Shown piece by piece: positions 48,778 through 56,022 of a stretch of DNA of 64,000 nucleotides. Both the position numbers and the translations under genes were made by a program. The notes below the pieces were generated by a model that saw nothing but the letters and a program-made list of their open reading frames with translations, was not told the DNA's origin and searched no databases. Within the stretch, counting starts at the first letter, position 1. The number at the start of each line of letters is the position of its first letter. This stretch comes from Dictyoglomus sp. (GTDB taxonomy: Bacteria > Dictyoglomota > Dictyoglomia > Dictyoglomales > Dictyoglomaceae). The stretch lies in NCBI GenBank assembly GCA_025060475.1, contig JANXBZ010000007.1, forward strand, positions 1 to 64,000. Direction: 5' to 3'.

Positions 48778-50043
48778 TTAGTCTCCATAATTTTTTAAAC
48801 TCTTTTCGTGCATAAAGAAGCCTTCCTCTTTTGCTATAACACTACCATAATCAAAGATATCTTTAATATCTTCTTCACTTAATTTTACAAAACTTATTCT
48901 CTTTAAAAAAGTATTTACACATAAACCAGAAGAAAATACAGCTCTTCTTCCTGTGGGAAGAATATGACTAGGACCTGCAATGAAATCACCAAAAATTGAA
49001 GAATGATTAATAAAAATAGCACCAGCATTCTTGATAAAAGGAAGATACTTTTCTGCATCTTTACTTATTATCTCCAAATGTTCTGGCGCTATATCATTTA
49101 TTACATCTAACGCTTCTTCTTCTTTTGCCAAAATAATAAAACTATTTTTTAGGGAATTTTCAATATATTCTTTACGGGGAGAATCTCTCAACTCCTTTTT
49201 TATCTCATCTAAGATAAATGGTATTTTGTCCTCCTTCTCTAATATTAACCATCCTCTATCATTTTGAGAATGTTCTAGCTGAGCTAGAAAATCACAAATA
49301 ATTTTTTTAATATTAAAATTTTCATCTTTAACCCAAAGAGCAATCTCACTAGGACCATTTATTCCATCTATTCCTACTTCTCCAAAAACCAATTTTTTTG
49401 CCATGGCAACATAAATATTTCCCGGTCCTATAATTAGATCTACCTTGGGAATAGACTCTGTTCCATAGGCAAAAGCAAAAATAGCGTGAGCTCCACCTAT
49501 AGTAAAAATTTCATCTATATCTAAAATTTTCAAGGTGTATAAAAAGCTTTCATTAAATCTTTCTCTTGGAGGAGTTGTTATATAAATTTTCTCTACACCT
49601 GCAATTCTTGCAGGAATAACTGACATTACTATTGATGAAGGATAATCTGCTTTTCCTCCTGGAATATATATTCCAACTTTTTCTATAGGTCTCAAAATTT
49701 GACCTAATATACTTCCTTTAGGATTCATATAAAACCAGGAATTCAAACTTTCTCTTCTGTAATAATCTTCAACTCTCTTAATCATCTCATTTATAGATTT
49801 TTTGAACTCTTCTTTAACCTTTATTTCCTCTATTTTAATCTTCTCTAAATCTAATTTAAACCCTTTTTCACTTAAATCTATTCCATCAAATCTTTTTGTT
49901 AACTCAATGAGAGCCTTATCTTTTTTTTCTTTAACCTCTTTCAATATCTCTCTTACTTCCTTTTCAATTTCCTCTTCCCATTCCATTCTTGCTTTTTCTA
50001 TATTAATTTTTTTAAATTCTTCATAATCTATTACTCTTATCAT
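48778..50043 (-). CDS. hisD: Histidinol dehydrogenase
   Basis: A 421-residue zinc-dependent enzyme oxidising histidinol to histidine. VGIYIPGGKADYPSSIVM, GPGNIYVAMAKKLVFG, GIDGINGPSEI, QLEHSQNDRGWL and GPSHILPTGRRAVFSSGL are its signatures. It has an unusually charged Glu/Lys-rich N-terminal 80 residues, as expected for a thermophile. It overlaps the hisG 3' end by 23 nt. Confidence 0.95.
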   Translation of the reverse strand: MIRVIDYEEFKKINIEKARMEWEEEIEKEVREILKEVKEKKDKALIELTKRFDGIDLSEKGFKLDLEKIKIEEIKVKEEFKKSINEMIKRVEDYYRRESLNSWFYMNPKGSILGQILRPIEKVGIYIPGGKADYPSSIVMSVIPARIAGVEKIYITTPPRERFNESFLYTLKILDIDEIFTIGGAHAIFAFAYGTESIPKVDLIIGPGNIYVAMAKKLVFGEVGIDGINGPSEIALWVKDENFNIKKIICDFLAQLEHSQNDRGWLILEKEDKIPFILDEIKKELRDSPRKEYIENSLKNSFIILAKEEEALDVINDIAPEHLEIISKDAEKYLPFIKNAGAIFINHSSIFGDFIAGPSHILPTGRRAVFSSGLCVNTFLKRISFVKLSEEDIKDIFDYGSVIAKEEGFFMHEKSLKNYGD

Positions 50044-50668
50044 CTTTTTCCTCCAAGGTTTCTATCTGTTTCAAAAATTCCAATATTTCATTTCTCCTCC
50101 ATACAAAACTAACATCGTTGGCTATTAAACAAGCATAGGATTCAAAAAGAACCTCTTTTATAACTAAGCCATTTTCTTTTAGAGTATTTCCAGTCTCAAC
50201 TAGATCTATAATACAAGATGAAATTTTTGCAAAAGGGGCAAGTTCAACAGAACCATTTAATTTTATAACTTTAAAATTTATTCCTTTCCATCTCTTCTTT
50301 AAATATTTCTCTGCAATATTTGGGTATTTTGTAGATACATAAACTACCTCATCCTTCAAAAGCTCCCAATGGGGATAACTTGCAATAACCATTTTACAAT
50401 TTCCAAAATTCAATTTTTTTAAAATTGTTATTTTATTTGTTTTTTCTTCTATAATATCTCTACCCACAATTCCAAGATCTGTAATTTTCTCTTCCACATA
50501 CGTAGGAATATCAAGAGGTTTAACCAAGAAAACCTCAAACTTATCTCCTTGTAATATCAATTTACGAAACACTTGAGAAGGTTCAGGTAAATTTTTATCA
50601 AAATTCTTTAGAAACCTTAAACTTTCAATAAGCAATCTTCCTGTAGGGACTGCAATTTTTAAATTCAT
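50021..50668 (-). CDS. hisG: ATP phosphoribosyltransferase catalytic subunit (short form)
   Basis: A 215-residue short-form HisG lacking the C-terminal regulatory domain, which explains the adjacent hisZ. IAVPTGRLLIESLRFL opens the protein, DLGIVGRDII lies near 77, and the PRPP-loop region IIDLVETGNTLKENGL near 155. It catalyses the first, feedback-inhibited step. It overlaps hisZ by 4 nt and hisD by 23 nt. Confidence 0.94.
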   Translation of the reverse strand: MNLKIAVPTGRLLIESLRFLKNFDKNLPEPSQVFRKLILQGDKFEVFLVKPLDIPTYVEEKITDLGIVGRDIIEEKTNKITILKKLNFGNCKMVIASYPHWELLKDEVVYVSTKYPNIAEKYLKKRWKGINFKVIKLNGSVELAPFAKISSCIIDLVETGNTLKENGLVIKEVLFESYACLIANDVSFVWRRNEILEFLKQIETLEEKDDKSNRL

Positions 50669-51654
50669 GTTAGAAAAATAATCTCTCCTTTTAATTTTTC
50701 AATTTCTATATTTTCAATATAAGGAATAAATACTACTTTATTACATTTTTCTCTTTCTTCTCTTAAAATTTCATAATATTCAATATATTTTTCTTTATCT
50801 CCTATAAATATTTTCTCATTATCCTCAATATTCTTTAAAATAGATGACAATTTCTCCTCTACAAAAGCAAAACCAATTCCATAGATTTTTTCACCCTTCC
50901 TATTATATTGGATATAGCTTCCTCCTCCCCCTAATGGAGTTTTCAATTCTTTTAAATAGACTTGGAAGATTAAACCTTTATAATAATCGAAAGGTCTAAA
51001 TAACATAGGTGAAATAACTATTTTATCTTTCTCTATCCCAATTTTTTCAAGCTTCTTCTTAAAATTATGTAGTTTTTCTATTAGAGTTTTTAATTCTAGA
51101 TTTTCAATATCCCTATTAGGATAAAAGATAAAATTCTTTACATCTTTAACTATATTTTCGTTTTCTAAAGAGATCTCTCTAATTAAATTTACATAATCTT
51201 TTTTTATTAGATATTTTTTACATCTGTCAATTTTCTCTCCATCTAAATCTTTCCAAATATAATCCCATATTTCTGTTGAGTTTATTTCTATAATGAATTC
51301 TTTTATATTCAATTTTGATAAAACATCAAAAATTATTAACAATCCTTCAATATCTCTCCATTCATCTTGAATACTAATAAGTTCCCATCCTATTTGAAAG
51401 TTTTCTATTATTTCTCCATTATCTACTGTAAAAATTGGACCCATATAATATACCCGAGTAGGAATATTATCACAATTTATATTTTGAATAACCAAAGAAG
51501 TAATCTCAGGTCTTAATGCACAAATTCTTCCTTTTCTATCTATAATTTTTACAATATTATCTCCTTCCCAAAGAGAAAAGTCTCCTAGTATTGGAACTTT
51601 AATCTCCCAATATCCCCATTTCTCTAAAGTATTTCTTATTATTTTCTCTATCAT
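50665..51654 (-). CDS. hisZ: ATP phosphoribosyltransferase regulatory subunit (HisRS-like)
   Basis: A 329-residue HisRS-paralogue that forms the active hetero-octamer with short HisG. The class II-like core is visible in WGYWEIKVPILGDF, ALRPEITSLVIQ and RVYYMGPIF, with a later YYKGLIFQVYL and LGGGGSYIQY. The usual N-terminal PxGxxD segment is absent, so it is a shortened and divergent member. It is the first gene of the his operon, about 35 nt downstream of a consensus promoter. Confidence 0.88.
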   Translation of the reverse strand: MIEKIIRNTLEKWGYWEIKVPILGDFSLWEGDNIVKIIDRKGRICALRPEITSLVIQNINCDNIPTRVYYMGPIFTVDNGEIIENFQIGWELISIQDEWRDIEGLLIIFDVLSKLNIKEFIIEINSTEIWDYIWKDLDGEKIDRCKKYLIKKDYVNLIREISLENENIVKDVKNFIFYPNRDIENLELKTLIEKLHNFKKKLEKIGIEKDKIVISPMLFRPFDYYKGLIFQVYLKELKTPLGGGGSYIQYNRKGEKIYGIGFAFVEEKLSSILKNIEDNEKIFIGDKEKYIEYYEILREEREKCNKVVFIPYIENIEIEKLKGEIIFLT

Positions 51655-51695
51655 TTTTAATTCTTCTTTAGTTCTTTAAAGTATTAACAAGCTAA

Positions 51696-51723
51696 ATTAT
51701 ATATGATTTAATTTTTTTGTCAA
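51696..51723 (-). promoter_or_regulatory. Consensus promoter of the his operon
   Basis: On the minus strand TTGACA (51723-51718), a 16-nt spacer, then TATAAT (51701-51696). Predicted start is near 51689, so the hisZ leader is about 35 nt. No leader peptide with His codons or T-box was seen. Confidence 0.9.
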
Positions 51724-51738
51724 GTTTTTCCTTGACAA
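51717..51738. promoter_or_regulatory. Inverted repeat joining the divergent his and rsmG -35 boxes
   Basis: TTGTCAAG (51717-51724) and CTTGACAA (51731-51738) are perfect inverted arms separated by 6 nt. Each arm contains the TTGACA of one divergent promoter. It could be a shared operator or simply back-to-back promoters. Confidence 0.7.
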
Positions 51739-51760
51739 TAATTTTCTATTTTTTTAGACT
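51732..51760 (+). promoter_or_regulatory. rsmG promoter, near-leaderless
   Basis: TTGACA (51732-51737), a 17-nt spacer and TAGACT (51755-51760). The rsmG ATG at 51770 begins 9 nt after the -10 box and has no ribosome-binding site, so the mRNA would have almost no leader. Confidence 0.7.
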
Positions 51761-51769
51761 GAATAAAAA

Positions 51770-52507
51770 ATGGAGAAAGAAGAATTTTCTAAGTTTTTGA
51801 GAAAAAAATTAGAAATTTTGGGGATTTATTCTTCACCGTTACAGGAAGAATTATTCTATAAATATTTAGAAAATTTAATGCTATGGAATAGAAAAATAAA
51901 CTTAACATCTATCGAGAAAGAAGAGGAGATAATCTTAAAGCATTTTATTGATTCTCTATCATGCAGCTTAGCTTTGAAAGACGAAGAAATTGAAAGAGTA
52001 ATTGATGTGGGAACGGGAGCAGGATTTCCAGGAATTCCCTTGAAAATAATTTTTCCCTCTTGGAAGCTAACTCTTTTAGAATCCCAGAAAAAAAAGGTAG
52101 AATTTCTTAAAGAATTGATAAATAATTTAGAATTGAAAGATGTTGAAATTGTATGGGATAGAGCAGAAAATCTTGCAAAAAAAGAAAATTATAGAGAAAG
52201 CTATGATTTAGTTTTAGCAAGAGGGGTAGCAAAACCCAATATAGTTTTAGAATATACCATACCTTTTGTAAAACTAAATAAGATTTTTTTAGCACAAACA
52301 GGAGACAAGAATTTTATTGAATGGGAAAAATCAGTTAAGATTTCAGAAATCCTAGGAGCAAAATGGGAAAAGGTAATAAGCTTTAAATTAGACGATTTGA
52401 ATAGAATGCTTATTGTATTTAGAAAAATTAAAAAAACTCCTGAAAATTATCCTCGAAAACCTGGAATACCTGAAAAAAGACCTTTAGATCCAAAACGCAT
52501 GATATAA
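51770..52507 (+). CDS. rsmG: 16S rRNA (guanine527-N7)-methyltransferase RsmG
   Basis: A 245-residue SAM-dependent methyltransferase (GidB family). LMLWNRKINLTSI is near residue 45, VIDVGTGAGFPGIPLKI (about 84-100) is the SAM motif, LLESQKKKVEFLKEL follows, and ARGVAKPNIVLEY lies near 155. The tail NYPRKPGIPEKRPL is typical. It starts at ATG 51770 without a Shine-Dalgarno sequence and is followed 36 nt later by the GNAT-like gene. Confidence 0.94.
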   Translation: MEKEEFSKFLRKKLEILGIYSSPLQEELFYKYLENLMLWNRKINLTSIEKEEEIILKHFIDSLSCSLALKDEEIERVIDVGTGAGFPGIPLKIIFPSWKLTLLESQKKKVEFLKELINNLELKDVEIVWDRAENLAKKENYRESYDLVLARGVAKPNIVLEYTIPFVKLNKIFLAQTGDKNFIEWEKSVKISEILGAKWEKVISFKLDDLNRMLIVFRKIKKTPENYPRKPGIPEKRPLDPKRMI

Positions 52508-52543
52508 TCTTACAAATAAATTTAAAAAAGGAGACTGAAAAAA

Positions 52544-53662
52544 ATGGAAATTGTAGAGGTCAAAAGCAAAAAGCAAAAAAATGATTTTATTATGTTTCCT
52601 TTCAAATTATATAAAAATGATCCTTTATGGGTTCCTCCTTTGATTAGCGAAATGAAAAAAATTATTGAAGGACCAGGAAGCCTTCTCTTTCAAAGTGGAC
52701 CTCATACCTTTTTATTAGCCTACGAGGGAAAAGAAGTAGTTGGGAGATTAGCTGTCGGAATTGACGAAAAGTTAAATAAACTCAGAAATAAACAAGACGG
52801 ATATATAACCCTTTTTGAATGTATTAATGATCAAAATGTTGCTTTTAAATTGCTGGACAAGGCTATATTGTGGCTAAAAGACAGAAAAATAAAATACGTA
52901 TCAGCTTTTGTCTCACCAACAAATGGGGATGACTTTAGAGGAATGCTTATAGAAAATTTTCAAGATCCACCTTTAATTTATACAACCTATAATCCTCCAT
53001 ATTATGTGGATCTTTTTGAAAATTATGGATTTAAAAGAGATCATGTGTTTTTAGCCTTTAAATATAATCTGAAATCTCTTCCCTTAGATAATGCTATAAA
53101 GCTCATAGAGTATGCGAAGAAAAAGTATGGATTTGTAACAAGACCTGCGGACTATTCAAAGATTGAGAGAGAAGCAAAGGCTTTGCAATATATCATTGAA
53201 AGAGCAGAGATTCCAATAGAATATGATTACTTAATTCCTCCCACAGAAGAAGAAATGATTTCTTTAGCAAAAGAGTTAAAAAACTTTATACCCCCTAACT
53301 TTGTTCAAATGGCATGGATAAAGGATGAGCCAGTAGGATTTGCAGTAGCTATTCCTGACTATAATCAAGTTCTTAAGAGACTGAATGGAAAATTATTTCC
53401 TTTTGGTTTATTAAAATTCCTATGGTACAAAAGAAAAATAAATAGAGCAAGAGTTTTCTTAGCCTTTGTATTACCAGAACATCAATCAAAAGGAATTCCC
53501 GCTGCATTATTTGTGGAATTGTTAAAATATGCAAGAAGTTTAGGTTATGACTTTGCAGAGGGATCTACAATAAATATTAATAACTTAAAAATGTGTAAAG
53601 AAGCAGAAAGTGCTGGAGGTATTCCTTATAAAAAATTTGCAATATATGGAAAAAATATTTAG
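52544..53662 (+). CDS. GNAT-like N-acetyltransferase-fold protein, function unknown
   Basis: A 372-residue protein resembling the large, poorly characterised GNAT-like family that opens with FPFKLYKNDPLWVPPLISEM. A first half contains AYEGKEVVGRLAVGID. The second has WIKDEPVGFAVAIPDYNQ and VLPEHQSKGIPAALFVELL, the latter like the acetyl-CoA loop, followed by EGSTININN. It could be a double-GNAT arrangement. The ribosome-binding site AAGGAGACTG precedes the ATG. The substrate is unknown. It lies between rsmG and an ArsR-type regulator. Confidence 0.72.
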   Translation: MEIVEVKSKKQKNDFIMFPFKLYKNDPLWVPPLISEMKKIIEGPGSLLFQSGPHTFLLAYEGKEVVGRLAVGIDEKLNKLRNKQDGYITLFECINDQNVAFKLLDKAILWLKDRKIKYVSAFVSPTNGDDFRGMLIENFQDPPLIYTTYNPPYYVDLFENYGFKRDHVFLAFKYNLKSLPLDNAIKLIEYAKKKYGFVTRPADYSKIEREAKALQYIIERAEIPIEYDYLIPPTEEEMISLAKELKNFIPPNFVQMAWIKDEPVGFAVAIPDYNQVLKRLNGKLFPFGLLKFLWYKRKINRARVFLAFVLPEHQSKGIPAALFVELLKYARSLGYDFAEGSTININNLKMCKEAESAGGIPYKKFAIYGKNI

Positions 53663-53664
53663 AC

Positions 53665-53697
53665 TTGACAAATACTTATTTTATCTTATACTGTATA
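53665..53697 (+). promoter_or_regulatory. arsR-type gene promoter with palindrome over the -10
   Basis: TTGACA (53665-53670), a 16-nt spacer and TATACT (53687-53692). The -10 lies within the palindrome TATACTGTATA (53687-53697), a candidate autoregulatory operator. A GAGGTG/GAGG ribosome-binding region follows before the ATG. Confidence 0.65.
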
Positions 53698-53735
53698 GAG
53701 TTATTAAAAAATTAAAAAAAGAGGTGTAAGAGGAT

Positions 53736-54050
53736 ATGAATAAGGAGAAAAAATATTTAACGTCAGAAGAATGTGAAGGACTAGCTGATGTTTTCAAATC
53801 TCTTTCAAGTTCTGTAAGAGTTCACATTCTTTGTACTCTCTCTGATGGAGAGAAAAGTGCTGGAGAAATTGCAAAGGAAGTTAATGCATCCTTTGCAAAT
53901 ACTTCTCAAAATTTAAAAGATCTTTATAACTTAGGACTTTTGAAAAAGAGAAGAAGTGGACAGCATGTTTTTTATTCTCTTGCCAGTGATGATGTAATGG
54001 AATTATTAAAATTAGTTTATAAAATTCGCTATAGAACTCCAGTAAAATAA
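53736..54050 (+). CDS. ArsR-family winged-helix transcriptional regulator
   Basis: A 104-residue ArsR/SmtB-type regulator. LADVFKSLSSSVRVHILCTL opens the domain, AGEIAKEVNASFANTSQNLKDLYNLGLLKKRRSG is the helix-turn-helix and wing approach, and HVFYSLASDDVMELLKLV ends it. The classical CxC metal site and the alpha-5 Asp/His pattern are absent. Only Cys13 and Cys33 are visible, so metal sensing is uncertain and a redox or other cue is possible. The target may be its own promoter. Confidence 0.85.
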   Translation: MNKEKKYLTSEECEGLADVFKSLSSSVRVHILCTLSDGEKSAGEIAKEVNASFANTSQNLKDLYNLGLLKKRRSGQHVFYSLASDDVMELLKLVYKIRYRTPVK

Positions 54051-54063
54051 TTCATTTTTGGAA

Positions 54064-54096
54064 GAGGGACCGGAGAAGGGGGTTAACCGGTCCCTC
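54064..54096. terminator. Bidirectional terminator between converging arsR-type and porV-like genes
   Basis: A 10-bp GC-rich stem (GAGGGACCGG, 54064-54073, with CCGGTCCCTC, 54087-54096) is followed by C and T7 on the plus strand. It lies between the two converging stop codons and can serve both genes. Confidence 0.9.
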
Positions 54097-54107
54097 CTTT
54101 TTTGGTT

Positions 54108-55412
54108 TTAGAATTGGATGGAGCCAGAGAAAGAAGCCACTAAAGGCATTGTATTCTGTATTGTTTCCATAAAGGAACCTTCCGCTTGATATCCTAATCC
54201 TGCATCTACTCTTAAGAATAATAAGTTTATTCCTGCACCAACAGTGAAACATTTAGGTTGGAAATTAGTATCCAATATTGCACCGCCTCTTACTGTTAAG
54301 AATAGTAAAGGCTGTTCTATTCCAAGTTTATATAACGTAGGCTGGAAGTTTTTATCTAAATCTACATCAAAAGCAATCCTTGTGGAAAGAACAGGAAGTT
54401 TTAATAAAGCTCCCGCCTTGAGAGTTAGAGGGGGGATATCAAATTCAACTTCTATTTCTTCAGGAGAGAGAGAACCTGAGTCTACAGAAGAACTATAAGT
54501 ATAATTAACACCAGTTAAATTTCCATAATTATCATATGTTGGAGAAAAGTATCCCATCTCTTCTTCCCAATAATACTCTCCACCGATCCATTTAGCATAA
54601 ACATTCTGAGCGGATATTCCAAGGGCAAAATTATCTGAAAGTTTTAAATATGCTCCAAGATCTATTGCCCAATTTCTAATATTCCACATATTTTTTGTAC
54701 GATCTAGATAATTATATGCGGTATATCCATAGTAGTCTCCCCCCTTAATATATCCCCCATATAATAATCCAGCACCATTTACCTGGGTTGCTATACCTTG
54801 GTGTTCTACCCCAAAAACATTTACTCTTAAATTTGCTCCAATATTTAGTTTCATATTTCCCAAATTAATAATAGGAAGACCCAAAGTTAATGCACCATTA
54901 AGATTTAGTGGAGCAAAAAACCATATATTTCCTTTTATAACAGTATGGGTAGGATCTGTAGTATTATAATTATAATTATAATTAGTAAATTTATAATATT
55001 CAACATTTAAATTAGCATCTCCCCAAACTGTAAGCCCCAGTCTTCCTATTCCTAAATTCGCATATCCTGTTAGGAAAGTATTTGCAGATAGGTCGTCATC
55101 AGGAGGTTCCTGTTGCCCAATTATATTTATATATTCCATTATTTTATTAAAGTTATTCCATTCCGTTTCATCTACTGGCCAAAAGCCAAAGCCAACTTTT
55201 AAAGAGAAGCTATTATATTCTCCCATTAATGCAGGGTTAAAAATTGCAGATGTGGGAGAATCACCAAGGGCAGTCATTGCTCCTGCCATACCCAGGGCTC
55301 TTGGATCCTTTGCAAGAGGAAAAAGTGACTCCCCAGTAACTTCCACAGCTAAGGTATAAACAGGAATCAGGAGGAAAATTAATGTAAGGAGAATTATTAA
55401 TTTATTTCTCAT
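54108..55412 (-). CDS. PorV/TraF-like outer-membrane beta-barrel protein
   Basis: A 434-residue exported protein. A signal peptide (about 1-22, MRNKLIILLTLIFLL then IPVYTLA) precedes PLAKDPRALGMAGAMTALGDSPTSAIFNPAL, a hallmark of the PorV/TraF/UPF0164 barrel group. Alternating hydrophobic/aromatic strands run to the C-terminus, which ends SFSGSIQF with a terminal Phe as in outer-membrane proteins. Its presence implies an outer membrane. The role (transport or secretion accessory) is unknown. GGAGG precedes the ATG. Confidence 0.8.
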   Translation of the reverse strand: MRNKLIILLTLIFLLIPVYTLAVEVTGESLFPLAKDPRALGMAGAMTALGDSPTSAIFNPALMGEYNSFSLKVGFGFWPVDETEWNNFNKIMEYINIIGQQEPPDDDLSANTFLTGYANLGIGRLGLTVWGDANLNVEYYKFTNYNYNYNTTDPTHTVIKGNIWFFAPLNLNGALTLGLPIINLGNMKLNIGANLRVNVFGVEHQGIATQVNGAGLLYGGYIKGGDYYGYTAYNYLDRTKNMWNIRNWAIDLGAYLKLSDNFALGISAQNVYAKWIGGEYYWEEEMGYFSPTYDNYGNLTGVNYTYSSSVDSGSLSPEEIEVEFDIPPLTLKAGALLKLPVLSTRIAFDVDLDKNFQPTLYKLGIEQPLLFLTVRGGAILDTNFQPKCFTVGAGINLLFLRVDAGLGYQAEGSFMETIQNTMPLVASFSGSIQF

Positions 55413-55447
55413 TTTAAAAACCTCCTTTTAATTTTCTATACATTTTT

Positions 55448-55456
55448 ATTTTATCA
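55448..55456 (-). promoter_or_regulatory. Extended -10 promoter of the porV-like gene
   Basis: TGATAAAAT on the minus strand (55456-55448) is an extended -10 with no clear -35. Predicted start is near 55441, giving a short leader with AAAAGGAGG. Confidence 0.5.
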
Positions 55457-55511
55457 GAATTTTCTAATTTTTTCTTACGATTTTAATATAAACTTAAAAA
55501 TTCTCTTTGTC

Positions 55512-55550
55512 TGTGATTTTTGTCACATATTTTTTGTGATTTTAGTCATA
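55512..55550. promoter_or_regulatory. Tandem CRP/FNR- or Rex-like palindromes upstream of hsp20-lon
   Basis: Site 1 (55512-55527) is TGTGA-N6-TCACA, a perfect palindrome. Site 2 (55535-55550) is TGTGA-N6-TCATA. The two 16-mers differ at only two positions and are spaced 23 bp centre to centre, about two DNA turns. Site 2 covers the expected -35 region, so binding there could repress or control the operon. Confidence 0.65.
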
Positions 55551-55558
55551 TAAAATGA

Positions 55559-55564
55559 TATAAT
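55559..55564 (+). promoter_or_regulatory. hsp20-lon -10 box
   Basis: TATAAT at 55559-55564 with predicted start near 55571. No consensus -35 lies at 16-18 nt; TTGTGA at 55534-55539 is 19 nt away and forms part of operator-like site 2. An activator or alternative contact may be needed. Confidence 0.6.
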
Positions 55565-55600
55565 CAAAAAGAAGAACTCTTAGAATTAATGGAGGCAGAG

Positions 55601-56002
55601 ATGAAAAAGGATGAAATCTTTATGAAAGAAGATGAGTATTTCAGAAGTCAAATATTTAGATTAGTAGATTGTTTTTATAGGCATGGAAGTAAGGTTCCTT
55701 TTCAATGGGGTGCATGGATCCCTGCAGTTGATGTTTACGAAACTGAAGATAAAATAGTAGTTTTAGTAGATATTGCTGGGGTAAATAAAGAGAATATAGA
55801 TTTAACTTTCCAAGAGAATAAACTTCTTATAAGAGGAACAAGACCTGTTAGATCCTATTCTAATCCTGAAATCTACTATCAGATGGAAATAAATTTTGGT
55901 CCCTTTGAAAGAGTAATACATCTTCCCTGTGCTGTTGATGCAGAAAAAGCAGAGGCAGTATATAAAGAGGGATTTTTAGAGATTTTACTTCCCAAAAAGT
56001 AA
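55601..56002 (+). CDS. Small heat-shock protein (Hsp20/alpha-crystallin)
   Basis: A 133-residue holdase. A short N-terminal region precedes the alpha-crystallin domain (about 40-130), with WIPAVDVYETEDKIVVLVDIAG, the L9-like AEAVYKEGFLEILLPKK end, and VNKENIDLTFQENKLLIRG in between. There is no C-terminal IxI extension: the protein ends right after LLPKK. ATG 55601 is chosen because GGAGG lies 5 nt before it; the ATG at 55589 overlaps that site. It heads an operon with lon and the eRF1-like gene. Confidence 0.92.
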   Translation: MKKDEIFMKEDEYFRSQIFRLVDCFYRHGSKVPFQWGAWIPAVDVYETEDKIVVLVDIAGVNKENIDLTFQENKLLIRGTRPVRSYSNPEIYYQMEINFGPFERVIHLPCAVDAEKAEAVYKEGFLEILLPKK

Positions 56003-56022
56003 GAGGAAGGAGGAAAGATTAA

